DNA of 32,124 bases from Dehalococcoidia bacterium. GTDB lineage: Bacteria > Chloroflexota > Dehalococcoidia > GIF9 > UBA5629. The stretch's first letter is position 1, and every line of letters starts with the position of its first letter. The stretch spans positions 1 to 32,124 of the forward strand of contig QYPU01000040.1 in the NCBI GenBank assembly GCA_007280145.1, written 5' to 3'. The notes under the pieces were generated by a model, which did no database searches, had not been told where the DNA came from, and worked only from the letters and a program-made list of their open reading frames with translations. Positions 8,569-15,439 of the stretch are shown piece after piece. A program made the translations under genes and the position numbers.

Positions 8569-9909
8569 TTACTTGCCCTTCCAGTATTCCACCATCCACG
8601 GTGGCAGCTCAGCCTCTACAGTCCCAGGAAAGCTGACACCATGCCACGACCCATCTGCCGGCGGCCAAATTATAAACAGCTCTCCATCTTGATACTGAGC
8701 TCCAGTCGTGATAACATATTCCGGTCCCATTCTCACACCGTGAGCGTCATCCGTCTCCGGCCCGTACCATACTTCCCTTCCCATGACCCCAATGTAATCT
8801 GTTTTCTCCAGCTCAACAACGAGGGCATCAGCATCAAGAGTGTCCGCTCTTTCAATAGCCTCTGCTAACCTGTAAATTGCGTCGTAAAAGAAACACCAAA
8901 CGGTCTGAGGTTTCTCACCATATTTCTGTGTAAATTTGTCAAAGAATGGGATAGTTTTTTCTGTCACTGCAACTGGCTCGCTGCTCCCGGCCAGCGTAGC
9001 GAGGTAATTTCCCAGGCCGTGAGTGCTTTCCATGAAGGTATCATAAGGAGCCTCGCCATTACAACCAACTAAAGCTGCTGGTATTTGAAGCTCATCCCAC
9101 TGCTTGGCTACAACCATGCTAGATGGCCCATACATAATGTGAAAGATGATTTGAGCCCCGGCATCTTTTATCGCCAGCAACTCGGCACTAACATCGGTCG
9201 CCGTCGTAGATGGCCTCCATACCCCAATATTCTCACAACCAGCTTCAGTAATGAAATAATCAGCAGCCTTGACCATGGGCTCAACCCACTCTGCCTTGTC
9301 CATCATAACAGCTACCTTTGGAGTCTCAATGCCAAGCTCTTCCCTTACCAGGTCAGCGAATTGCGGAATAGCACAATAATAGTACGGAACAGCCTCCTTA
9401 CTACTATAGTAGGCCCTAAACCAGTACTTGTAGCGCTCATAATCTTCCTTGACACGGTCTGCCATGGGGGTACCAGCCCCCTCAGTTATGAAGATTTTCT
9501 TGTAGTCCATGGCAACATCCTGCATGGCCAATACAGGCTCTGTGTTCCAAGACCCGACTATGAAGTCAACCTTGTTAACCGTAATTGCCCTCTCAATCGC
9601 CAATGCTGCATCAGGCACGCTTGTAAGTTCATTTGTGTCGACTTTAACTAGCTCTAGAGGTCGCTTGACACCTCCCACTGACACACCACCAGCTTCATTT
9701 ATTTCCTCAGCCGCTATCGTACAATTCCACCATATCTGCTCCCCTGACGAATGTGTCATTGGTCCAGTGATTGCTATCTTTATAGGCTCCCCCTGTGTCG
9801 GCGTCGGTTCCTCTGCTGCCGGCGCTTTTTCCGCTGGCGCCGGAGCACAACCAAACACTAAAGCCACCAAAGATACTACTACCACCACCATCCAAAATGC
9901 CTTTCTCAT
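8569..9909 (-). CDS. Lipoprotein substrate-binding protein of HAAT importer, cassette A
   Basis: 446-residue type-1 periplasmic-binding-fold protein (Peripla_BP_6 / LivJ-like). The signal peptide MRKAFWMVVVVVSLVALVFGC has a lipobox VFGC, so Cys21 would be lipidated, followed by an Ala/Pro/Glu-rich linker to about residue 44. The mature domain opens with IKIAITGPMTHSSG and contains AAEEINEAGG and VDFIVGSWNTEPV, typical of the family. ATG 9909 is chosen because AAGGAGG lies five bases upstream and the signal peptide begins exactly there; an in-frame GTG at 9975 would hide the signal peptide. It captures the solute for LivHMGF. The ligand is unknown; the neighbours suggest a carboxylate. Confidence 0.92.
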   Translation of the reverse strand: MRKAFWMVVVVVSLVALVFGCAPAPAEKAPAAEEPTPTQGEPIKIAITGPMTHSSGEQIWWNCTIAAEEINEAGGVSVGGVKRPLELVKVDTNELTSVPDAALAIERAITVNKVDFIVGSWNTEPVLAMQDVAMDYKKIFITEGAGTPMADRVKEDYERYKYWFRAYYSSKEAVPYYYCAIPQFADLVREELGIETPKVAVMMDKAEWVEPMVKAADYFITEAGCENIGVWRPSTTATDVSAELLAIKDAGAQIIFHIMYGPSSMVVAKQWDELQIPAALVGCNGEAPYDTFMESTHGLGNYLATLAGSSEPVAVTEKTIPFFDKFTQKYGEKPQTVWCFFYDAIYRLAEAIERADTLDADALVVELEKTDYIGVMGREVWYGPETDDAHGVRMGPEYVITTGAQYQDGELFIIWPPADGSWHGVSFPGTVEAELPPWMVEYWKGK

Positions 9910-9985
9910 TTTAACCTCCTTACAATATGGAATATTTTTGCCCTTGTGAAAAACCATCTCTATCTTAAACTGCACATGACTATAG

Positions 9986-9995
9986 CACCTCCTTT
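9986..9995 (-). promoter_or_regulatory. Strong stand-alone ribosome site before cassette A binding-protein gene
   Basis: AAAGGAGGTG on the minus strand, ten bases before an ATG at 9977 that opens a five-codon frame ending in TAG (9960-9977). The true binding-protein start is 9909 with its own ribosome site, so this one serves a mini-frame or is a ribosome standby site. Similar isolated sites occur before the cassette B binding-protein gene and before nuoA. Confidence 0.4.
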
Positions 9996-10004
9996 CTCAA
10001 CGTC

Positions 10005-10370
10005 TCAGCCTCCACTGGATATGTTTTTTGTACAAACACACTGTGCAAGAATGAGCTCAGCTTGTTCTCTTATATACTCCTCCAACGTACAGCACTTCCG
10101 TAAAAGCCAGCGCCTGATTGCCCACATGTGACCGAGAACAATTATGTTATGCGCCACCACCGTAGGATTATCAATCTTGAATTCCCCGGCTTCAACCCCC
10201 CACCTCAACAACTTCTCACAAGCAGCCACGTCATGAGCTGCAGAGTCACCCCTTCTTCTCATGGCGACTTTAGTACTGCCATACCTATCCACACCACTTA
10301 TCAAAAGCTTTGGAATTGTGCCTGCAACCATTGTGGCATCTTGTTGATTAGCGTTTTTTGTTCTTGCCAT
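10005..10370 (-). pseudogene. Truncated TetR-family regulator lacking its DNA-binding domain
   Basis: 121-residue frame. Residues from about 45 on (DVAACEKLLRWGVEAGEF ... EEYIREQAE) match the C-terminal ligand/dimer domain of the TetR protein at 20173-20853 almost exactly, with a 95-nt stretch (10132-10226) identical at the DNA level to 20339-20433. The first 40 or so residues contain no helix-turn-helix. The opening MARTKNANQQDA looks like the start of a TetR protein whose DNA-binding half was lost by an internal deletion or recombination. It begins one base after the TGA of the upstream tetR gene, so it may still be translated. It could be a decaying copy, or a free effector domain able to form inactive heterodimers; decay is more likely. 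Confidence 0.7.
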
Positions 10371-10371
10371 A

Positions 10372-11034
10372 TCAACCTGCTTTAACTATGCATTCGTTCG
10401 CACAAACCAGCCTCAGTGTCATCTTGACCTGCGCGCTTATATACTCCTTCAGTGTGAAGTGCTTTCTTAGAAACCACCGCTTGACCGCCCACATTTCGCC
10501 GCCGCTCACTATGATATGTGCCACCATCGTAATATCATCAACCTTAAATTCTCCGCTCATACATCCCTTGGCCAATATCTTCTCAAATAGAGCAACAGCT
10601 CTGGTGTCCCATTCCCGAATTGCTCGCTGCACCTCCGGGGGTGCATATCTTATTTCCTGATACCAGAAGCGGGTAAAACTGGGGTATTTGTCGACCCTCC
10701 TGCAAAAATCTTCGACACAATGTCGAAGTGTCTCAGTAGCACTCATTTTGTCAAAGTTAGCAAGGCCCTCCTCGAAGAAACCTTCCCACAGGACGGTGGC
10801 TTTACTTTCAATTAGCCGCAGGATGTCTTCCTTTGTCCCGATATAGTGGTAGATAGTGCCTTTGCCCATGCCACAGGCGTCCCCTATCTCTTGGACAGTT
10901 GTATTATGATAACCCTTATCGGCAAACATCTCAGCAGCATATAGAGCCAATTGGACCCTACGAGATTTAACCAACCCCTCATCGGTGCTGTAGGTACGGA
11001 TGCGTCTTTCCATGTCTGGCTTGCCTCTTGACAT
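10372..11034 (-). CDS. TetR-family transcriptional regulator heading cassette A
   Basis: 220-residue repressor-type protein. The N-terminal TetR domain spans about 22-70 with the recognition helix-turn-helix at about 44-63 (TTVQEIGDACGMGKGTIYHY), then KEDILRLIESKA and a helical ligand domain ending in MWAVKRWFLRKHFTLKEYI. It is paralogous to the cassette B regulator and to the fragment next door. An ATG at 11013 is an alternative start with a slightly better ribosome site (AGAGG). It is the first gene of cassette A, with a promoter and palindromes just upstream, so autoregulation and control of the whole operon are likely. Acyl-CoA or the imported acid is a reasonable guess for the inducer, by analogy with FadR-type TetR proteins. 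Confidence 0.88.
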   Translation of the reverse strand: MSRGKPDMERRIRTYSTDEGLVKSRRVQLALYAAEMFADKGYHNTTVQEIGDACGMGKGTIYHYIGTKEDILRLIESKATVLWEGFFEEGLANFDKMSATETLRHCVEDFCRRVDKYPSFTRFWYQEIRYAPPEVQRAIREWDTRAVALFEKILAKGCMSGEFKVDDITMVAHIIVSGGEMWAVKRWFLRKHFTLKEYISAQVKMTLRLVCANECIVKAG

Positions 11035-11039
11035 CGACC

Positions 11040-11051
11040 GACCTGTAGGTC
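11040..11051. promoter_or_regulatory. Candidate operator palindrome for cassette A regulator
   Basis: GACCT-GT-AGGTC inverted repeat lying between the predicted promoter and the tetR start, a usual place for a TetR-family operator. A second weaker repeat (ACTG/CAGT arms around 11059-11071) overlaps the predicted -10 element. Binding is inferred from position and symmetry only. Confidence 0.35.
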
Positions 11052-11068
11052 TAGACTCACTGGTCGTC

Positions 11069-11098
11069 AGTGTACATCATGATATTCCTCTTTGTCAA
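11069..11098 (-). promoter_or_regulatory. Sigma70-type promoter for cassette A
   Basis: On the minus strand: TTGACA (11093-11098), an 18-bp spacer and TACACT (11069-11074), 35 bp ahead of the tetR start. The -35 box is also one arm of an inverted repeat TGTCAA-N8-TTGACA at 11093-11112, which places a second TTGACA facing the other way and could itself be a regulator site. The -10 box matches the consensus at four of six positions. Confidence 0.5.
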
Positions 11099-11160
11099 TA
11101 TCTTAATTGACATATTGTTGATGTTCTATGATTTTGTCACCCTCTAAGTGTTCTGTGAAA

Positions 11161-11290
11161 ATGTCATCATGAAGGAGCAGAAGCGGTTAATGGTGTTAAA
11201 TGAGGTGGAGTCAAGCAAGATACTTGGCAGAGAGGCAGCATGGGTATTAGGTCTTTCCCTCCGCCACGCGGGGAGAACCCTAGCAGCACA
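11161..11290 (+). pseudogene. Transposase N-terminal fragment (ISNCY/integrase-core type)
   Basis: The plus strand encodes, from an ATG at 11169 with no stop before the junction, MKEQKRLMVLNEVESS then KILGREAAWVLGLSLRHAGRTLAA. This is the opening helix-turn-helix seen in ISNCY-like and related integrase-core transposases, where a basic start is followed by 'GREAAxxLGLSxRxxxRLLAAY'. Only about 40 of the expected 400 or more residues remain; the reading breaks at about 11289, where UroD-gene sequence begins. No terminal inverted repeats could be identified. It is the only plus-strand protein match in the window and marks an old insertion followed by deletion. Confidence 0.65.
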
Positions 11291-11320
11291 ATCGTTTCAC
11301 TTAACATTTACTTCACTCTT
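11290..11320 (-). pseudogene. 5' remnant of a second UroD methyltransferase gene, cassette B
   Basis: A 23-nt segment (plus strand, 11294-11316) matches 20 of 23 bases at the corrinoid/UroD junction of cassette A (around 2476-2498), including the ATG. On the minus strand it reads ATG TTA AGT GAA ACG ATT (M-L-S-E-T-I), compared with M-I-K-E-T-M in the intact paralogues. The sequence just upstream (GGGTTTTG and following) matches the spacer between the two UroD genes of cassette A, and its ATG aligns with the GTG start of the second copy. The gene is cut after about six codons by the transposase fragment. Confidence 0.6.
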
Positions 11321-11353
11321 TGTCAAAACCCTGACACATCTTCCCGCTCAGAT

Positions 11354-12514
11354 TCAACGAGCAGGCAAGTAGCTTTTGGCAGTGTCAATCATAGTCTTGA
11401 AGTTTTCGAACTTAGCATTGGCCGGGATTGTGCAGCCTGAACTGAGAATGAATCCACCACCATCGCCAACCACGTCGATAAGTTTTTTACAATAGGCTTC
11501 CATGTCCTCGGGCGTACCGATTGCTGACAGTGATGCCGGCACATCTCCCGCAATGCACATATGGCCCTTCAGTATCTCTTTCGCCTTAAAGATATCAGTG
11601 GTACTGTCCAGTTCAGCGATGCATATTTTTTCAGGCAACTCCTTTAAATAGGGGAGGTTAAGCGTCCAGTCCTGGTCGAAGTGCATAACCGTTATGAGAC
11701 CCTCGGCAGCAAAGGCTTCGACCATCTTCTTCATATAGGGAAACTCAAAGCGCTCAAATATCTTTAGCGGGTAGTAGAAGCACCCTCCTCTCTCCAGTAC
11801 CAACATCACGCCCGGTATCCCGGTAAGACGGGCTGCCTCTATCGTATCCGTGATAAGATCATCAACCAAAGCATCCATTACCGCCTCTACCTTGTCCGGG
11901 ATTCTGTGAAGGTCCATGGTGAAAGAGGTAAGCGACCGCTTCGTAGAAAGAAACATCAGGGGTGATTCCACTATAGCACCACAAAGTGATGGTACACCCT
12001 TCTGTGCCCACGTCTCCCCTTCTCTGGCATAATGTTCCGTTTGCTTCTTAGCCCAGGCAATTATCTGTTCAGGAGGGAAGGAAGTATATCTCTCACGGTT
12101 TCTCTCAGCAAAACCAGACCAACCATACTTGATAATCTCATCATAGTTATCTACCGTCAATCGCTCTCGTTCCTCATACTGAGGCTGGGAATTCTCTGAA
12201 ACAGCAGCATCCTGCCCGGGAAACTTGTAACCTCTCGTACCCATGCTTGCCATAACACCCGAAGCAACTTTTGGCGTGAGCGCAAGGCTATATCCAGGTA
12301 ATATCATAGCATCCCAGCCACCTACTTCATCAAAGATATCCACTATAGCCTGAAGTCCTTCCTTCCAGTGCGAAATACCATAGGCTACCGTCATGCCCTT
12401 ATGGCGGGAGGGAAACATAACATCCATAAGGGGCGCCACCGGCACCCGGTCATATGGTTCAAGCTTAATTGCAGCTTCAACCCTCTCTTTCGAGGTCATA
12501 GTTTCCTTTATCAT
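11354..12514 (-). CDS. UroD-superfamily corrinoid methyltransferase, cassette B
   Basis: 386-residue protein, about 45% identical by eye to the two cassette A UroD proteins, with the N-terminal third most different (for example the insertion region 75-115). Conserved marks: ERGGCFYYPLKIFERF (about 241-256), HFDQD at 278-282, ELDSTTDIFKAKEIL, GDVPASLSAIGTPED, and SSGC with Cys361. The Cys that follows in cassette A (CEC) is absent here (CTI). Its ATG directly follows the corrinoid-gene TAA, the same coupled junction as in cassette A. The variable N-terminal part may reflect a different methyl donor or acceptor. No HemE motif is present. Confidence 0.87.
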   Translation of the reverse strand: MIKETMTSKERVEAAIKLEPYDRVPVAPLMDVMFPSRHKGMTVAYGISHWKEGLQAIVDIFDEVGGWDAMILPGYSLALTPKVASGVMASMGTRGYKFPGQDAAVSENSQPQYEERERLTVDNYDEIIKYGWSGFAERNRERYTSFPPEQIIAWAKKQTEHYAREGETWAQKGVPSLCGAIVESPLMFLSTKRSLTSFTMDLHRIPDKVEAVMDALVDDLITDTIEAARLTGIPGVMLVLERGGCFYYPLKIFERFEFPYMKKMVEAFAAEGLITVMHFDQDWTLNLPYLKELPEKICIAELDSTTDIFKAKEILKGHMCIAGDVPASLSAIGTPEDMEAYCKKLIDVVGDGGGFILSSGCTIPANAKFENFKTMIDTAKSYLPAR

Positions 12515-13147
12515 TTACTTTGTCTCCCTGGCAAATTTCTTGCAAATCTCTACACCTTCAGGGCCATCACTGGTGAAAGCATCAGCACCAACATACTTGC
12601 CAACCTGTTCAGTAACAATCCCACCACCGACGATAATCTTTACTTTATCCCGCAACCCAGCCTCCTCTACCGCCTTAACCGTTTCCTTCATCGATTCAAA
12701 AGAAGGCGTCAATAGTCCTGACATCCCCAGAATGGGCGCCCCTGTTTCAACTAATTTATCCACAAAAATGCTCGGGGCTATATCTATCCCTAAATCATAG
12801 ACTTCAAAACCAGCCGCTGTTAGAAGCGTGCCTACAATATCCTTCCCTATATTATGTATGTCCCCCTTTACCGTACCCAATACCATCTTGCTTAACGATT
12901 CTGCTTGCTTGCCTCCTTTTAATAACGGCTCTACAACTGCCATTGCCTCCTTGAATATCTCGCCAGACACGATTAGCTCGCTGAGAAAATACTCCTTGTT
13001 CTTATAACGTCCCCCGACGATGTCCATTCCTTCGCGGCACTCATCAACTATGGACAGTGGCTCAACGCCAGCATCGATTTTCTCACGCACCAGCCTCTTT
13101 GCCTCATCCTCGTTTAATTCAGCTATGGCATCAGCTAGTTCTGACAT
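12515..13147 (-). CDS. Methyl-carrying corrinoid (B12-binding) protein, cassette B
   Basis: 210-residue MtbC/MtaC-type protein, same length and no gaps relative to the cassette A protein, about 89% identical. Helical cap about 1-88, cobalamin domain 89-210, DIHNIG at 96-101 with His98 as lower axial ligand, GMSGLLTPSF (141-150) and VGGGIVTEQ (173-181). AGGAGGG sits five bases before the ATG. Such closeness, compared with poorly conserved transporters around it, implies recent duplication or ongoing gene conversion of this module. It would shuttle methyl groups between the adjacent UroD protein and an unidentified partner. Confidence 0.93.
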   Translation of the reverse strand: MSELADAIAELNEDEAKRLVREKIDAGVEPLSIVDECREGMDIVGGRYKNKEYFLSELIVSGEIFKEAMAVVEPLLKGGKQAESLSKMVLGTVKGDIHNIGKDIVGTLLTAAGFEVYDLGIDIAPSIFVDKLVETGAPILGMSGLLTPSFESMKETVKAVEEAGLRDKVKIIVGGGIVTEQVGKYVGADAFTSDGPEGVEICKKFARETK

Positions 13148-13183
13148 ATTCCCTCCTGTATTTAGTTCTCAAAAACATATTTT

Positions 13184-13211
13184 AAAACCCCATGTCACTC
13201 TTACGATGGGG
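13184..13211 (-). terminator. Possible terminator/attenuator between livF and corrinoid gene, cassette B
   Basis: On the minus strand a CCCCAT / ATGGGG stem (13206-13211 and 13188-13193) with a 12-nt loop is followed by TTTT and, after a short A-rich stretch, a further run of five T. It lies between the livF stop and the corrinoid start, so it may lower or uncouple expression of the methyltransferase module. The stem is short and the loop large, so this is tentative. Confidence 0.4.
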
Positions 13212-13234
13212 CCCTGGTTATCACACCAATATAC

Positions 13235-14029
13235 CTAGACCAGCCACCTCTTCCGTCTTTTGTAATGCTTTACTTCGCTGTATTTCTTCTTTTCACCCAG
13301 TTCACTAAGTCCAAGATAGAATTCCTTTACGTCAGGATTATCCATCAATTTGCTTGCAGGTCCATCAAGAACAATCTTCCCGTTCTCCATAACGTAGCCA
13401 TGGTCAGCAATAGAAAGAGCTGCTACAGCATTCTGCTCCACGAGCAAAACCGAAGCCCCCTGCTCTTCCTTAATCCTCTTCACTATATCAAAAATCTCCT
13501 CTACTATAATAGGAGCCAATCCCATCGAAGGTTCGTCAAGAAGAAAAAGCTTCGGCCTGGCCATCAAAGCGCGTGCTATCACCAGCATCTGCTGCTCCCC
13601 CCCAGAAAGATAGCCGCTCACCTGACGACAAAGGTCCTTAAGCCTGGGGAAATAGCTAAAAACCATATCTCGTTCACTGTTCAGACTTGACTCGCGTCGG
13701 CGGACATAGTGACCAGCCTCAAGGTTCTCATCAACAGTAAGATGCTCAAACACCATCCGCCCCTCCATTACCTGGCTAATTCCCATGCTGACTCTCTGCT
13801 CTGGCTCTATGTGGTCTATTCTCTTACCCCCAAACTCAATACTTCCATCAGTAACCTCACCCTCTTCCGTCTTAAGCAACCCGGATATAGCCTTGAGCAA
13901 AGTGGTCTTGCCCCCACCATTGGCTCCCAGCAGAGCAACAATACTCCTATCAGGCACATCCAGGGACACGCCCTTCAAAACCAGGATGACCTCGCTATAA
14001 CAGACTTCGATATTATTTACTCTCAGCAT
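13235..14029 (-). CDS. livF: LivF-type ABC transporter ATPase, cassette B
   Basis: 264-residue ATPase. Walker A GANGGGKTT at 35-43, signature LSGGEQQ at 141-147, Walker B FLLDEPS at 162-168, VEQN at 197-200 as expected for LivF. The C-terminus runs about 20 residues beyond the usual end at FYLGL, finishing with the basic KHYKRRKRWLV. From memory, this basic tail is common in LivF proteins encoded next to long-chain or aromatic acyl-CoA ligases, which fits this operon. The ribosome site is weak, and the start lies only 16 nt after the hairpin at 14046-14078, so translation may be modest. Partners are LivG, LivH and LivM of the same operon. Confidence 0.92.
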   Translation of the reverse strand: MLRVNNIEVCYSEVILVLKGVSLDVPDRSIVALLGANGGGKTTLLKAISGLLKTEEGEVTDGSIEFGGKRIDHIEPEQRVSMGISQVMEGRMVFEHLTVDENLEAGHYVRRRESSLNSERDMVFSYFPRLKDLCRQVSGYLSGGEQQMLVIARALMARPKLFLLDEPSMGLAPIIVEEIFDIVKRIKEEQGASVLLVEQNAVAALSIADHGYVMENGKIVLDGPASKLMDNPDVKEFYLGLSELGEKKKYSEVKHYKRRKRWLV

Positions 14030-14045
14030 AGTTCATCTTATCTGG

Positions 14046-14078
14046 ATAGAGGGCTTCCGTAATCCGGAAGCCCTCTAT
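14046..14078 (-). other. Strong RNA hairpin between binding-protein gene and livF, cassette B
   Basis: Perfect 14-bp stem (ATAGAGGGCTTCCG at 14046-14059 with its complement at 14065-14078) and a 5-nt loop, eight bases downstream of the binding-protein stop. No T-run follows on the transcribed strand. Sequence is unrelated to the hairpin in cassette A but the position, right after the binding-protein gene, is the same, suggesting 3'-end protection of the binding-protein message or partial attenuation of livF. Confidence 0.75.
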
Positions 14079-14086
14079 ATCCTAAC

Positions 14087-15361
14087 TTACAGCTTCCAGA
14101 AACTGGGGTCTTGTGCTTCCTCAGGCCAGGGTGGCATCTCCTGCCACAGCTTCAGAATCTCGAGCCCAAAATCCGGGGTGGTCTTTACGATGATGTTGGC
14201 ACGAGGCCCGCCGTGCTGCTCAGTTGACCAGGGCAGAGAGCCAATCAACCCCTCGGCAGTATATCCCTTCATCTTGTGCTCCATAATCCACTTAATGTTA
14301 TCTCCAGTAAGCCCATCGTAGCCATACTTGTCAATTGTCTTCCCAAGTATGTCATTTACCAGCATTGATCCGGCATAATTAATTATGCGAATCCAGTCTA
14401 GTGGCGGCGCATCCGGGCGGTTAGTCTCGTGGAGTTGATTAATCAGTCCTATCACCTCCACCTCGTCCGCCATCTGCAACAGGGCGCATGGGCTATGGCT
14501 CATAAGACCCGTCGTCGCCTCAGGGTCCAGCTGGCGGAAGCTCATCATCATCGTTATGAAGATGTCTACGAGCTGCGTTGAGTCTGTCAGGCCGGCTGCA
14601 TATGCCGTCTTCTGGAATATCAGCTGCGGGGCGCCGGTTAATGGCATCAGCACATAGTCGCAGTTGGCATTCTTCAGGTTAGTTACCTGTGAGGTAACAT
14701 CCATTGCCGACATGGTCATCCACTCTTCAGCAACAATAGGCCAGTTCAATTCATTCTCCAGCATCCACTTAATTGGTTTGATGGTACTTTTTGAGAAGGA
14801 TGCATCCAGACCCATTATGCCGATTCTGGGCGGTTCATCCCCTTTCCAATTGTCCTTAATCCAGGTTAGACTACAGCGGTACATGTCAGCATAGTGTGGC
14901 ATATAACCAAACATGAACGAGTCAGGTGTGTGGGGAAGCAGCACCGCATACTCAGTTGGTCCTGAGCATGGCATGTGATATCTGCTAGCTAGAGGCTTGA
15001 CGACCGGCTGATAGTTGGCGCAAGCACACGAGATATAGTGCACTTTATCCTGGTTGACCAGCTTCTCGAAACCTGATGCCGCCAGGTCATTATCATATTT
15101 AGCATCAACAACGATAAGTTCGATTTGATGACCACGGATTCCACCAAGCTCCTCGTTCACATATTTCGTCCAGTCCTCCATAGCTTCCAACCCAGGAACA
15201 GACGAAGCAGCGATTGGCCCGGTCAGGTCAGTGAGAAGGCCAATCTTTATTACCCCCTCTTGAGGCCCTGCTGGTTCCGCCTTACCACAACCTGATAGAG
15301 GCAGTGCCACCAGCAAAACCACCATCAACAAAAACACACTTATTTTCCCAATTTTAGACAT
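14087..15361 (-). CDS. Lipoprotein substrate-binding protein of HAAT importer, cassette B
   Basis: 424-residue type-1 periplasmic-binding-fold protein. Signal peptide with lipobox LSGC (Cys25 lipidated), then mature domain beginning IKIGLLTDLTGPIAASS. Internal family marks include WTKYVNEELGGIRG, YISCACANYQPVVKPLA and MGLDASFSKSTIKP. AAAGGAGGAG lies just before the ATG. It is only distantly related to the cassette A binding protein, so the two importers probably take different ligands. The gene lies between livM and livF, unlike cassette A where it is the first transporter gene. Confidence 0.92.
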   Translation of the reverse strand: MSKIGKISVFLLMVVLLVALPLSGCGKAEPAGPQEGVIKIGLLTDLTGPIAASSVPGLEAMEDWTKYVNEELGGIRGHQIELIVVDAKYDNDLAASGFEKLVNQDKVHYISCACANYQPVVKPLASRYHMPCSGPTEYAVLLPHTPDSFMFGYMPHYADMYRCSLTWIKDNWKGDEPPRIGIMGLDASFSKSTIKPIKWMLENELNWPIVAEEWMTMSAMDVTSQVTNLKNANCDYVLMPLTGAPQLIFQKTAYAAGLTDSTQLVDIFITMMMSFRQLDPEATTGLMSHSPCALLQMADEVEVIGLINQLHETNRPDAPPLDWIRIINYAGSMLVNDILGKTIDKYGYDGLTGDNIKWIMEHKMKGYTAEGLIGSLPWSTEQHGGPRANIIVKTTPDFGLEILKLWQEMPPWPEEAQDPSFWKL

Positions 15362-15418
15362 TTCTCCTCCTTTTTCTTAAACTCTTAAGTAAGTATCTTG
15401 CTTCCATAATCTCTATCA

Positions 15419-15435
15419 CATAGACATCACCTCCT
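15419..15435 (-). promoter_or_regulatory. Ribosome site with start-stop mini-frame before cassette B binding-protein gene
   Basis: AGGAGGTG (15428-15435) on the minus strand is followed by ATG TCT ATG TGA. The second ATG is eight bases from the AGGAGG core and is followed at once by TGA, a start-stop arrangement. The real gene starts 55 bp further on with its own site. It may stall or park ribosomes, or be a trace of a lost gene. Confidence 0.4.
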
Positions 15436-15439
15436 AAGC

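Larger units (their letters stand above)
11035..11353. other. 319-bp intergenic region: promoter, IS scrap and lost-gene remnant
   Basis: No intact gene. From high to low coordinate it holds: the 3' flank of the cassette B UroD gene (about 11321-11353, homologous to the spacer between the two cassette A UroD genes), a remnant of a second UroD gene start (11290-11320), a transposase fragment on the plus strand (about 11161-11290), and the cassette A promoter and operator (11040-11112). No clear intrinsic terminator was seen for cassette B. Confidence 0.6.

Noticed and set aside
9085..9651. 188-residue plus-strand open frame
   Set aside because: Antisense to the binding-protein gene; no start signal and no recognisable motif.
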